Part shown: one piece after another, positions 25,064-34,222 of the stretch
Numbering within the stretch: position 1 is the stretch's first letter
Layout of the letters: every line of letters begins with the position of its first letter
Source of the DNA: Shewanella atlantica
GTDB taxonomy: Bacteria; Pseudomonadota; Gammaproteobacteria; Enterobacterales; Shewanellaceae
Length of the DNA stretch: 64,000 bases
Reading direction: 5' to 3'
NCBI RefSeq assembly: GCF_003966265.1
Contig: NZ_RXNV01000015.1
Location: 30,291-94,290 of the forward strand
Position numbers and translations under genes: made by a program
The notes under the pieces: model-generated
Seen by the model: the letters and a program-made list of their open reading frames with translations, nothing else
What the model was told of the DNA's origin: nothing
Databases searched by the model: none

Positions 25064-27919
25064 TTACGCTTTTTCAATCTGACAAAGCGACGACTTGGTT
25101 TCCTGCATCTGAGTCACAGGGTCATAACCATAAGTCAATGCAGTGTTCGCTGACTCACCAATAACATAAGGAACCGTACCTTCAGGGTAGTTTGGTGCAA
25201 GGCTCTCGCCGTGCATCTCACCCGCGAAGTGATATGGCATCCAAGTTACACCAGGCTTAACACGCGGTGTCACCATAGCTTTAATCTTGATTCGGCCACC
25301 TTCTGCACCTTCCAACCACACGGTGTCACCATCGCGGATCCCGCGATCGGCAGCATCAGCAGGGCTTATCTCAACAAACATCTCTTGTTGAAGCTCTGCA
25401 AGCCATGGGTTACAACGAGATTCTTCACCACCACCTTCATACTCAACCAGACGACCAGAGGTCAATGCCAGCGGGTACTGACCTGTCATGTCTTTCTCTT
25501 GGATTGACTTGTACAGAGTCGGCAGACGATGAACTTGCATGTCATCATAAGTTGGGTATTTAGCAACAAGATCACGACGTGGCGTATATAACGGCTCACG
25601 GTGAACAGGCACTTGATCCGGGAAGGTCCAAACGATACAACGCGCCTTAGCGTTACCATAAGGAATACAACCGTGCTTCATAGCGACACGCTGGATACCA
25701 CCGGAAAGGTCGGTCTTCCAGTTTTTGCCTTCAGCTTCAGCCTTCTCAGTCGCTGTCAGGTCATCCCACCAGCCAAGTTGCTTAAGCATCTCTGCGGTGA
25801 ATTCCGGGTAACCATCTTGGATTTCAGCGCCTTTAGAGAAGCTACCTTCGGCCAGTAAGTTCTTACCCTTGTATTCCACACCATAACGGGCACGGAAGTT
25901 ACCACCACCCTCAAGTACATGCTTGTGCGTGTTATAAAGGATCTGAGTACCAGGATGCTTCTGCTCCGGAGTACCCCAACAAGGCCAAGGTAGACCGTAA
26001 GTATCGCCCTTAGCAGGACCACCTTCGGCTTCAAGAGTCTTATTGCTGAACGTACCCCAGTTTTGGGTGTGCATCTTCAGACGCTCAGGGCTTTGACCCG
26101 ACATACCGATAGTCCACATACCGCGGTTAATCTCGCGAGTGATATCTTCGATAACCAGAACGTCATTAGCATCTTTAGCGATACGCTTAGTGTATTCGTC
26201 GGCGAAACCAAGCTTCTGAGACAGACGGTACATGATCTCAAGGTCAGTCTTAGACTCGAACAATGGTTCGATAACCTTTTCACGCCACTGTTGGCTACGG
26301 CCAGAGTTAGATACTGAACCTTCAGTTTCGAACTGAGTTGCCGCAGGAAGCAGGTAAACACCATTTTGGCGACGGTGCATAACACCCGCCATAGTTGGGA
26401 ATGGATCCACAACCACTACAGTATCCATCTTATCCAGTGCATCACGAACTTCACGCTGACGGGTTTCGGTGTTAACCGATTGTCCCCAGAAGAATGCCAT
26501 GCGAACACGGTCTTTCTGAGCTAGTTTCTCAGGCGTTTCTAACACACCATCATGCCAACGAGAACAAGGAATACCAGGCGTGTTCATTGGAATACGGCCT
26601 AGGTATGAGTTTTGGTCGAAGCGACCCTTAACCCAATCAAACTCCAGATCCCATACATGAGACCAGTGCTTCCAAGAGCCGGTCTTAAGACCGTAGTAGC
26701 CAGGTAGCGTATCGAATAGCAGACCTAAGTCGGTCGCACCCTGTACGTTATCGTGACCACGGAAGATGTTAGTACCACCACCTTTAACGCCCATGTTACC
26801 CAGCGCAAGCTGAAGGATACAGTAAGCACGAGTGTTAGCATTACCTACGTGATGCTGAGTACCACCCATACACCAAACTACGGTGCCGGGACGGTTTTCA
26901 GCCATAAGCTTAGCGGCTTGGTAAACCTGCTCTTCGCTTACGCCGGTAATATGCTCAACTTCTTTAGGTGGGAACTTCTTCGCCTCTTCGCGAATAGTTT
27001 CCATCTCGAACACACGCTCTTGGATAAATGTCTTATCTTCCCAGCCGTTCTCAAAGATGTGCCAAAGCATACCGTAGATGAATGGGATATCAGTACCTGG
27101 GCGTAATGCACAGTGCAGATCAGAGTGAGCGGCAGTACGTGAGAAACGAGGGTCGACAACGATAACTTTAGCGTTGTTCTTCTCTTTCGCTAGCAAGATA
27201 TGCTGCATTGCAACAGGATGCGCTTCGGCCGGGTTTGCCCCGATGAAGAAGATTGCATTAGCATTCTGAATATCGTTGAAAGAGTTGGTTTGCGCACCGT
27301 AGCCCCAAGTGTTAGCAACACCGGCTACCGTGGTAGAGTGACAGATACGTGCTGAGTGGTCGACGTTGTTCGTGCCCCACATAGCCGCAAATTTACGATA
27401 CATGTAGCAGCCTTCGTTCGAGAACTTAGCGCTACCCATAAAGTAAAGTGAATCAGGACCTGACTCTTTACGGATATCCAGCATCTGGTCGCCGACTTCG
27501 TTGAAAGCCTGTTCCCAAGATAGTTTCTTCCACTTGCCATCGACAAGTTTCATTGGATACTTAAGACGTTTCTCACCGTGACCGTGTTCACGCAGTGCAG
27601 CACCTTTCGCACAGTGTCCACCGCTGTTGAATGGGTGATCGAATGCTGGCTCCTGACCGGTCCAAACACCATTTTGTACTTCGGCATATAGACCACAACC
27701 TACCGCACAAGCACTACAAACGGTACGCTTGATCTCGATTGGCGCATTGTGTGGGATATCTTTGGCTTCAGCACGACGCATCATGCCTGTACCCAAAAGT
27801 GAAGCTGCTGCGATACCACCGGTAGTGATACCTGCATGCTTCATAAACTGACGACGGCTGATCCCTAAAGACTTCTTCTCAACTTTAGGTGCCGCGTTGG
27901 ATTTGCGAGTTAATTGCAT
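25064..27919 (-). CDS. fdhA: Formate dehydrogenase catalytic subunit (distal copy), Cys-type
   Basis: The 951-residue molybdopterin oxidoreductase has a Tat signal (SRRQFMKHAG, residues 21-30) and an N-terminal [4Fe-4S] site (Cys 68, 71, 75, 103). At the metal-ligand position, RICHSTT, Cys 193 stands where selenocysteine is found in E. coli FdnG, with the catalytic His 194 beside it. It oxidises formate to CO2 in the periplasm using bis-MGD. No in-frame TGA is present, so no selenocysteine machinery is needed. Confidence 0.95.
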   Translation of the reverse strand: MQLTRKSNAAPKVEKKSLGISRRQFMKHAGITTGGIAAASLLGTGMMRRAEAKDIPHNAPIEIKRTVCSACAVGCGLYAEVQNGVWTGQEPAFDHPFNSGGHCAKGAALREHGHGEKRLKYPMKLVDGKWKKLSWEQAFNEVGDQMLDIRKESGPDSLYFMGSAKFSNEGCYMYRKFAAMWGTNNVDHSARICHSTTVAGVANTWGYGAQTNSFNDIQNANAIFFIGANPAEAHPVAMQHILLAKEKNNAKVIVVDPRFSRTAAHSDLHCALRPGTDIPFIYGMLWHIFENGWEDKTFIQERVFEMETIREEAKKFPPKEVEHITGVSEEQVYQAAKLMAENRPGTVVWCMGGTQHHVGNANTRAYCILQLALGNMGVKGGGTNIFRGHDNVQGATDLGLLFDTLPGYYGLKTGSWKHWSHVWDLEFDWVKGRFDQNSYLGRIPMNTPGIPCSRWHDGVLETPEKLAQKDRVRMAFFWGQSVNTETRQREVRDALDKMDTVVVVDPFPTMAGVMHRRQNGVYLLPAATQFETEGSVSNSGRSQQWREKVIEPLFESKTDLEIMYRLSQKLGFADEYTKRIAKDANDVLVIEDITREINRGMWTIGMSGQSPERLKMHTQNWGTFSNKTLEAEGGPAKGDTYGLPWPCWGTPEQKHPGTQILYNTHKHVLEGGGNFRARYGVEYKGKNLLAEGSFSKGAEIQDGYPEFTAEMLKQLGWWDDLTATEKAEAEGKNWKTDLSGGIQRVAMKHGCIPYGNAKARCIVWTFPDQVPVHREPLYTPRRDLVAKYPTYDDMQVHRLPTLYKSIQEKDMTGQYPLALTSGRLVEYEGGGEESRCNPWLAELQQEMFVEISPADAADRGIRDGDTVWLEGAEGGRIKIKAMVTPRVKPGVTWMPYHFAGEMHGESLAPNYPEGTVPYVIGESANTALTYGYDPVTQMQETKSSLCQIEKA

Positions 27920-27937
27920 CGCTCGATTTCTCCTAAA

Positions 27938-28135
27938 TTAGCTACGCAAGCTATTGTAATAACTGCGGATATGAGCAGTTTCATGGTAGCCATCAGCACT
28001 CTTAGTGCTTACATTGCTTTCTGTTGCTTGAGCGGCACTGATACCTGTAGCAGCAAGGGCGACGCTCGCCGTACCGCCTACAGTTAGTGCTTTCAGCAAA
28101 GATCTGCGATTCAGATCAGGCTGTTGCTTCTTCAT
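27938..28135 (-). CDS. fdhX: Formate dehydrogenase region Tat-signal small protein (distal copy)
   Basis: The 65-residue protein has a twin-arginine signal (NRRSLLKALTVGG) and a short conserved tail, ADGYHETAHIRSYYNSLRS. It is the small Tat-target protein that precedes fdhA in many Epsilonproteobacteria and Shewanella. Its role is unclear: structural, or in cofactor or export quality control. The ATG at 28135 follows GGAGTCATA. The mature tail is almost identical to the other copy. Confidence 0.9.
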   Translation of the reverse strand: MKKQQPDLNRRSLLKALTVGGTASVALAATGISAAQATESNVSTKSADGYHETAHIRSYYNSLRS

Positions 28136-28636
28136 TATGACTCCGGGTATCAAAGGGGAACTCCCCTATTTGTTATATTTTGATGCATTTGACTGAGCTG
28201 GACAAAATAGACAAGTCCCCCTTAAGTTAATAAAAAGTAACAACCTCTTAAGGAATCTTGTTTATGTTGAGCAACCAGCAAAACACGGGTGCAATATAAA
28301 ACAAAAAATGAAGAGAAAAACTTGATCTGACTCCTATTAGATATATCAAAGAACCTAAAACCGACCCAAAGTGTTAACTCAATCATGCTTTGGAAATCTG
28401 TTCATTTCTCCTGCATAAGTTCTCAATAGAAACCAAACCAAACTTGTTACAAGGCTGTACACCAACATGTTAATACTTAAGAATAAAAATAATTAAAAAT
28501 GGTTTTCAACATCTGAATTTTTGAAGCGTTAAAGTGATACGTTTTGACTAAAAAGTCAGCACGATAAAATGCAGATTTGAAGGTTAAATGGAGAAGTAAA
28601 AAGCTGTAAATTTTAAGTTAGAGACAGAGCAGAGAA

Positions 28637-28657
28637 AGGTGCGAGGTGCGAGGTGCC
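28637..28657 (+). repeat. Heptamer array AGGTGCG x3
   Basis: Three tandem copies (the last ends in C) lie 20 bases before a REP element. The same heptamer is repeated seven times at 49586-49634, also before a REP element. Confidence 0.8.
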
Positions 28658-28676
28658 AGCAGAATAACGAGCAAGA

Positions 28677-28699
28677 TTCGCGGCTAAAGCCGCTCCTAC
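28677..28699 (+). repeat. REP-like palindromic element, copy 2
   Basis: Identical to the copies at 23272 and 49748 (GCGGCTAAAGCCGC plus TCCTAC). Confidence 0.85.
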
Positions 28700-28833
28700 A
28701 CGGAGAATGTCCCGCACCAACTATCAGACACAAATCCCTTCCTTCTACCTCCATGTAGATCAGGGATAATTATATCCATATACAAATACCACAGTTTTCC
28801 ATCCATGGACGGTGGCATAAGTGTTCCAGACAC

Positions 28834-28868
28834 AAAAACGCCCCGGCTTATTCGACCGAGGCGTTTTT
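28834..28868 (-). terminator. Duplicated terminator, unit A
   Basis: The stem AAAAACGCC / GGCGTTTTT with extra CGG/CCG pairing corresponds by position to the terminator at 29175-29210. It follows the orphan fdhC tail. Confidence 0.75.
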
Positions 28869-28894
28869 ACTTATGACTTACAGCTTAAGACTTA

Positions 28895-28922
28895 TAGCTC
28901 GTAGCTCGTAGCTCGTAGCTCG
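28895..28922. repeat. Heptamer array TAGCTCG x4
   Basis: Four perfect tandem copies in unit A of the local duplication. Unit B has three. Confidence 0.9.
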
Positions 28923-28932
28923 AAACTAAAAG

Positions 28933-28993
28933 CTAGTCTTTGTATTCCAAAGTACCGTTAGCCTTAATCTCATCATACCAAAGGTTATGGTGT
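28933..28993 (-). pseudogene. Orphan 3' end of fdhC
   Basis: It encodes the last residues of FdhC, NLWYDEIKANGTLEYKD and a TAG stop, identical to the proximal gene's end at 29267. Upstream of it the similarity breaks into unrelated sequence. It is a by-product of the tandem duplication and not translated as a gene. Confidence 0.88.
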
Positions 28994-29174
28994 CTGCTTC
29001 TGTCAAGAGTGCCCAGTTCTCAATGATGCGTGAGCATCAAGCACCAGCGGCCAGACACGAATCCTTTCCTTCTACCTCCATGTAGATCAGGGATAACTCT
29101 CCTCGATAAGAGTATCTGACCTCCAGGGATGGAGGAAATGCCAATAAATATCGGGAATATTTATGGCCATATAC

Positions 29175-29210
29175 AAAAATGCCTCAACTGAAACCAGACG
29201 AGGCATTTTT
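29175..29210 (-). terminator. Terminator of the proximal fdh operon
   Basis: A perfect 11-bp stem, AAAAATGCCTC / GAGGCATTTTT, lies about 57 bases after the fdhC stop. On the minus strand it is followed by T-rich sequence. It is effectively bidirectional. Confidence 0.88.
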
Positions 29211-29235
29211 CTTATGACTTACAGCTTAAGACTTA

Positions 29236-29256
29236 TAGCTCGTAGCTCGTAGCTCG
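29236..29256. repeat. Heptamer array TAGCTCG x3
   Basis: Three perfect tandem copies just after the fdhC stop, the counterpart of the four-copy array at 28895. Confidence 0.9.
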
Positions 29257-29266
29257 AAACTAATAA

Positions 29267-30274
29267 CTAATCTTTGTATTCCAAAGTACCGTTAGCCTTA
29301 ATCTCATCATACCAAAGGTTATGGTGTTGCACGGCCCAGTTCTCATCACAGTAACCAGACTTCATACACTCCATGCCACCTTCACTCAATACTGTCGCCA
29401 TCCAGATATGTACGATAGTAAATGCGATAATGATGATCGCGCTGATAGCGTGTATCAGTAGTGCCGCAAAAGATGCTTCACGTGGAAGCTCTAAGCCAGG
29501 CAAAACTAACATCATGCCTGAAACACTGATGAACAGCCCGAACAGGGTAAGTGTCCAGAACCACATCTTCTCACCGGCATTAGCAAAACCACTATCAGGA
29601 TGCTTACCCTTGAATGGACCGAAGTTGATGTAACCACCAACCACCAGGAACCACTTCAGGTCATACATCTTAAATGTTTGCAGAGGCATCCATTTAACGA
29701 CACATAAGATCCACGATACGATAAACACCGGGCCCACGTAATCATGGATAAACTTACTGGCGTTAATCAGTCCGGCCCACATTCCTTCACCCACATAGGG
29801 TTGCAGAATATGTTTACCCAGCATGATGTTGATACCGGTGAATATTAGTCCCAGACAAGAGATAGCTAATACCCAGTGGATCCACAAGTCAGCCTTAGAC
29901 CAACGTAATACCATTTTGCCTGAATAGCCCTTACTTAATTTAGAAGGACCATTAACAAAATAGAAGACAACGAAAGCACCAAATACACCCAATACCGCCA
30001 AACCCATTGCAGGAGTGAGGTATTGATTTTTTATCTCAGTTGCCTCAATCGCCGATACGTTTATCAGAACGCCACTTTCAACGCCCTTCTTGGTGGTATA
30101 GCCAGAATCACCAGACTGCACAGCGCGCCATAGATCGGCATCGCTAGTGTTGGCCATCTGTTGGCTGGTTTGATCATCGACAGCAAGCGCCGATGTGCTC
30201 AAACCTAACCCCATAGTTAAAACAAAAGGTAAAACCAGCAAAGCAAACAGGCCACGCAGTGATTTTAATAACAT
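29267..30274 (-). CDS. fdhC: Formate dehydrogenase cytochrome b subunit (proximal copy)
   Basis: The 335-residue protein has a signal-like N-terminus (to about residue 33) and a cytochrome b556 core with His in KADLWIHWVLA, KFIHDYVGP and HAISAIIIIAFTIVHIWMA. It is a quinone-reducing partner of FdhAB. The ATG at 30274 follows AAGGAG at five bases. A GTG six bases upstream overlaps that site and is rejected. It is clearly paralogous to the distal copy, but more diverged than fdhA or fdhB. Confidence 0.93.
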   Translation of the reverse strand: MLLKSLRGLFALLVLPFVLTMGLGLSTSALAVDDQTSQQMANTSDADLWRAVQSGDSGYTTKKGVESGVLINVSAIEATEIKNQYLTPAMGLAVLGVFGAFVVFYFVNGPSKLSKGYSGKMVLRWSKADLWIHWVLAISCLGLIFTGINIMLGKHILQPYVGEGMWAGLINASKFIHDYVGPVFIVSWILCVVKWMPLQTFKMYDLKWFLVVGGYINFGPFKGKHPDSGFANAGEKMWFWTLTLFGLFISVSGMMLVLPGLELPREASFAALLIHAISAIIIIAFTIVHIWMATVLSEGGMECMKSGYCDENWAVQHHNLWYDEIKANGTLEYKD

Positions 30275-30334
30275 AGTCACTCCTTTATCGGACTAGTAAC
30301 AGGGCCATGAACTGAGTTCACGGCCCTATTTGTC

Positions 30335-30925
30335 CTACGCGCCAGTCTTAGGGGTGTAACCCCATATCGCATTTGGATTGCCACGTGCGACAATACGCTC
30401 ACGATAGATGCTAGAAACGATATCTGCATCACCCGCTAACAGCGACTTAGTTGCACACAGTTCAGCACACATAGGCAACTTACCTTCAGCCAGACGGTTT
30501 GAACCGTACTTCTGACGTTCAGCATCTGAATGAGTCTCTTCCGGGCCACCGGCACAGAAAGTACACTTATCCATCTTGCCACGGCTACCAAAAGCACCCT
30601 TCTTAGGGAACTGAGGCGCACCGAATGGGCAGGCGTAGAGACAGTAACCACAACCGATACACGTATCTTTGTTGTGTAGCGTTAATCCGTCTTCAGTCTT
30701 GTAGAAACAGTTTGCTGGGCAAACCGCCTGACAAGGTGCATCGGTACAGTGCATACATGCCACTGATAGAGATGCTTCACCTGGCTCACCATCGTTAATT
30801 GTTACTACGCGGCGACGTTGAATACCCCACTCGAGAGCGGAATCGTTTTCGTTCTTACAAGCAGTGACACAACCGTTACACTCGATGCAGCGTTTGGTGT
30901 CACACAGAAATTTCATGACTGCCAT
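30335..30925 (-). CDS. fdhB: Formate dehydrogenase iron-sulfur subunit (proximal copy)
   Basis: The 196-residue four-cluster ferredoxin has the same Cys groups as the distal copy. Large blocks are identical (CIGCGYCLYACPFGAP and its surroundings), and a C-terminal extension YTPKTGA is present only here. Such high identity with diverged flanks suggests gene conversion or strong constraint between the two operons. Confidence 0.95.
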   Translation of the reverse strand: MAVMKFLCDTKRCIECNGCVTACKNENDSALEWGIQRRRVVTINDGEPGEASLSVACMHCTDAPCQAVCPANCFYKTEDGLTLHNKDTCIGCGYCLYACPFGAPQFPKKGAFGSRGKMDKCTFCAGGPEETHSDAERQKYGSNRLAEGKLPMCAELCATKSLLAGDADIVSSIYRERIVARGNPNAIWGYTPKTGA

Positions 30926-30952
30926 AATGGCTTATCTCCTCATCAAGTTCAG

Positions 30953-33802
30953 TTAGGCTTTGGTGATCTGACACAAGCTAGACTTAGTCTCTTGCATCTG
31001 AGTCACAACATCATAGCCGTAGGTCAATACTGTGTTAGCCGATTCGCCAATCACATATGGTACTGTACCTTCAGGGTAATTCTTCTCTAGGCTTTCACCT
31101 TCGAATACACCCGCGAAGTGGTATGGCATGAAAGTCTCACCATTTATCACACGTGGGGTTACCATGGCCTGAACTTTAATTTTTGCGCCTTCCGGACTGT
31201 GAACCCAAACATCGTCACCGTCACGAAGACCACGATCCGCCGCATCACCCGGGCTGATTTCGATGAACATCTCTTGTTGAAGTTCAGCTAGCCAAGGGTT
31301 AGAACGGGTCTCTTCACCACCACCTTCATATTCCACTAATCGACCAGAGGTCAATGCCAGTGGGAAGTCTTTAGCGAAGTCCTGATCCTGAATAGTCTTA
31401 TACAGGGTAGGAAGACGTGCAACCATACGGTCTTCGTAGGTTGGGTACTTAGATACCAAGTCACGACGAGGCGTATAGAGTGGCTCACGGTGCACTGGAA
31501 TATCATCAGGGAAGTTCCAAACGATACAACGCGCTTTTGCGTTACCGTAAGGCATACAACCATGCTTGATAGCCACACGCTGAATACCACCGGAAATATC
31601 AGTCTTCCAGTTTTTACCTTCTGCGTGCTTCTTCTCTTCAGCCGTCAGGTCATCCCACCAGCCAAGTTGCTTAAGCATGTCAGCGGTAAATTCTGGATAA
31701 CCATCCTGAATTTCAGCGCCTTTAGAGTAAGAACCTTCGGCAAGAATGTTATTACCATTATGCTCAACACCATAACGTGCACGGAAGTTACCACCACCGT
31801 TCTTAACTTCACGATCGGTACGGTAGAGGATCTGTGAACCAGGGTGCTTCATCTCTGGCGTACCCCAACATGGCCAAGGCAGACCGTAAGTCTCACCTTT
31901 AGCTGGGCCGCCTGGTGCTTCAAGCGAGTTGATATCGAAGGTACCCCAGTTTTCCTGGTGCATCTTCAAACGCTCTGGGCTCTGACCTGTGTAACCAATG
32001 GTCCACATACCGCGGTTGAATTCGCGGGTCATATCTTCAATCAATGGCTCATCGCCGTTAACCTTAATATGCTTACAGAACTCTTTCTCGATGCCCCATT
32101 TCTTAGCGAGCTTGTACATGATCACGTGATCTGGCTTAGACTCGAACAATGGCTCGATAACCTGCGTACGCCACTGCAGTGAGCGGTTAGATGCAGAGAT
32201 AGAACCGTAAGTCTCGAACTGAGTCGCTGCTGGAAGCAGATATACACCATCTTTACGATTGTGCATAACACCCGCCATTGTTGGATATGGATCGACAACA
32301 ACAACTGTGTCCATCTTATCCAATGCTTCACGCACCTCACGGCCACGGGTTTCAGTGTTAACCGATTGACCCCAGAAGAATGCCATGCGGATATTGTCTT
32401 TCTGTGCAATCTTAGACTTGTCTTCGAGTACACCGTCATGCCAGCGAGAACATGGAATACCAGTCGAGTTCATTGGAACCTGACCTAGATGCTCTTCTTG
32501 GTCGAAGCGGTTCTTAACCCACTCATAATCAAGATCCCAAACATTACACCAGTGCTTCCAAGAGCCGGTCTTAAGACCGTAGTAGCCAGGTAGCGTATCA
32601 AACAGCAGACCGAAATCGGTTGCACCCTGTACGTTATCGTGACCACGGAAGATGTTAGTACCACCACCCGATTTACCCATGTTACCCAGAGCAAGCTGAA
32701 GGATACAGTAGGCGCGAGTGTTAGCATTACCGACGTGATGCTGAGTACCACCCATACACCAAACTACGGTACCTGGCTTAGTCTCGGCCAATGTCTTAGC
32801 GACACGACGCATCTGCTCACCAGGAACACCAACCACGTTTTCAACTTCGGCAGGATTCCACTTAGCGGCTTCCTCACGAATACGTTCCATGCCGTATACA
32901 CGCTGATCGATAAAGGTTTGATCTTCCCACTTGTTTTCGAAGATGTGCCAAAGCAGACCGTAGATATATGGGATATCTGTACCAGGACGGATATGTACAA
33001 ACTCATCAGCCTTAGCTGCAGTACGGGTGAAACGAGGGTCAACAACGATGATTTTCGCACCGCGTTCTTTACCTTCAAGAATGTGTTGCATAGCAACCGG
33101 ATGCGCTTCACACGGGTTAGACCCGATGAACATCATCGCTTTTGCGTTGCGGATATCGTTGAAAGAGTTAGTTTGCGCACCATAGCCCCAAGTGTTAGCA
33201 ACACCGGCTACAGTGGTAGAGTGACAAATACGCGCTGAGTGATCGACATTGTTCGTGCCCCACATAGCTGCGAATTTACGGTACATATACGCTTGTTCGT
33301 TTGAGAACTTAGCACTACCCATGAAGAATACTGAATCAGGACCAGATTCCTTACGGATATCCAATGCCTTTCCACCCACTTCTTCAATCGCCTGATCCCA
33401 AGAGATCTTCTTCCACTTTCCGCCTTCCAGCTTCATTGGATACTTAAGACGCTTCTCACCATGGCCATGCTCACGTAGCGCAGCACCTTTTGCACAGTGA
33501 CCACCGGCGTTGAATGGGTGATCGAATGCAGGCTCTTGGCCTGTCCAGACGCCATTCTGTACTTCGGCGTAAATACCACAACCTACTGAACAGTGAGAAC
33601 AGATAGTACGCTTGATTTCAGTTGGCGCATTATGAGGTACTTCTTTAGCTTCTGCTTTACGCATCATTCCTGCGCCAAGCATAGATGCCGCAGCAATACC
33701 ACCAGTTGCAAGACCTGCAGACTGAAGGAACTGACGACGGTTTAGACCCAGGGCTGGCTTTTTAGCTACTTCAGCCTGGTCTGTTTTGCGGGTTAATCGC
33801 AT
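30953..33802 (-). CDS. fdhA: Formate dehydrogenase catalytic subunit (proximal copy), Cys-type
   Basis: The 949-residue Tat-exported enzyme (signal NRRQFLQSAG) has [4Fe-4S] ligands Cys 68, 71, 75 and 103 and the Mo/W ligand Cys 193 in RICHSTT. It is about as long as the distal copy and collinear with it, but differs in the N-terminal cluster loop (ICSHCSVGC here, VCSACAVGC there) and at many surface positions. The ATG at 33802 is used, with GGAG eight bases upstream. Confidence 0.95.
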   Translation of the reverse strand: MRLTRKTDQAEVAKKPALGLNRRQFLQSAGLATGGIAAASMLGAGMMRKAEAKEVPHNAPTEIKRTICSHCSVGCGIYAEVQNGVWTGQEPAFDHPFNAGGHCAKGAALREHGHGEKRLKYPMKLEGGKWKKISWDQAIEEVGGKALDIRKESGPDSVFFMGSAKFSNEQAYMYRKFAAMWGTNNVDHSARICHSTTVAGVANTWGYGAQTNSFNDIRNAKAMMFIGSNPCEAHPVAMQHILEGKERGAKIIVVDPRFTRTAAKADEFVHIRPGTDIPYIYGLLWHIFENKWEDQTFIDQRVYGMERIREEAAKWNPAEVENVVGVPGEQMRRVAKTLAETKPGTVVWCMGGTQHHVGNANTRAYCILQLALGNMGKSGGGTNIFRGHDNVQGATDFGLLFDTLPGYYGLKTGSWKHWCNVWDLDYEWVKNRFDQEEHLGQVPMNSTGIPCSRWHDGVLEDKSKIAQKDNIRMAFFWGQSVNTETRGREVREALDKMDTVVVVDPYPTMAGVMHNRKDGVYLLPAATQFETYGSISASNRSLQWRTQVIEPLFESKPDHVIMYKLAKKWGIEKEFCKHIKVNGDEPLIEDMTREFNRGMWTIGYTGQSPERLKMHQENWGTFDINSLEAPGGPAKGETYGLPWPCWGTPEMKHPGSQILYRTDREVKNGGGNFRARYGVEHNGNNILAEGSYSKGAEIQDGYPEFTADMLKQLGWWDDLTAEEKKHAEGKNWKTDISGGIQRVAIKHGCMPYGNAKARCIVWNFPDDIPVHREPLYTPRRDLVSKYPTYEDRMVARLPTLYKTIQDQDFAKDFPLALTSGRLVEYEGGGEETRSNPWLAELQQEMFIEISPGDAADRGLRDGDDVWVHSPEGAKIKVQAMVTPRVINGETFMPYHFAGVFEGESLEKNYPEGTVPYVIGESANTVLTYGYDVVTQMQETKSSLCQITKA

Positions 33803-33838
33803 CACACACTCTCCTAATGTTATTTACTTATGGCGTAA

Positions 33839-34039
33839 TTACTTGGTACGTAATGACGCGTAATAACTGCGAACATGGTCAGTCTCTTGGTAACCATCAC
33901 CTTTAGCTTTTGTTGGTTCAACGCTTGGTGATGCGGCAAGAGCTTGGCCACTGACAGTTGCAACTGCACCAGCCGCACTGCCGACTGCCAATGCTTTCAG
34001 CAATTGACGACGACCCATATCGGAAGCTTGCTTCTTCAT
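33839..34039 (-). CDS. fdhX: Formate dehydrogenase region Tat-signal small protein (proximal copy)
   Basis: The 66-residue protein has a Tat signal (GRRQLLKALAVGS) and the conserved tail KGDGYQETDHVRSYYASLRTK. It is first in the proximal fdhXABC operon, 36 bases before fdhA. AGGAGACACT precedes the ATG. Confidence 0.92.
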   Translation of the reverse strand: MKKQASDMGRRQLLKALAVGSAAGAVATVSGQALAASPSVEPTKAKGDGYQETDHVRSYYASLRTK

Positions 34040-34222
34040 AGTGTCTCCTAAGTTTTCGCTTAGTTTTTCGTTAAAATATGGGTCAACTAGTCGATGACCC
34101 GGTTACTTTTGAGGGCGAACCCTCGATTTTATAACATCAACTTGTTTGCTTTTAACACGGTGGTTTAACCTTCAAACTCACCTCAAGTTGATGTTCATGT
34201 ACAACCCAAACCTGCTCACTGC

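Larger units (their letters stand above)
28713..29345. repeat. Tandem duplication of about 330 bp covering an fdhC tail, terminator and leader
   Basis: Unit A starts at 28713 and unit B at 29041. Both begin GCACCA, share TCTACCTCCATGTAGATCAG, then a terminator hairpin, CTTATGACTTACAGCTTAAG, the TAGCTCG heptamer array, and the last codons of fdhC with TAG stop. Unit B ends in the real fdhC gene, while unit A keeps only the final 17 codons. Middle segments have diverged, so the duplication is not very recent. Confidence 0.88.

Noticed and set aside
25064..33802. Selenocysteine codon in fdhA
   Set aside because: The ligand position is a Cys codon in both copies, and both frames are open without internal TGA.
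34111..34131. GAGGG-CGAA-CCCTC hairpin as terminator of the TorD-like gene
   Set aside because: On the minus strand no T-run follows the stem. It more likely lies in the fdhX leader or promoter region.
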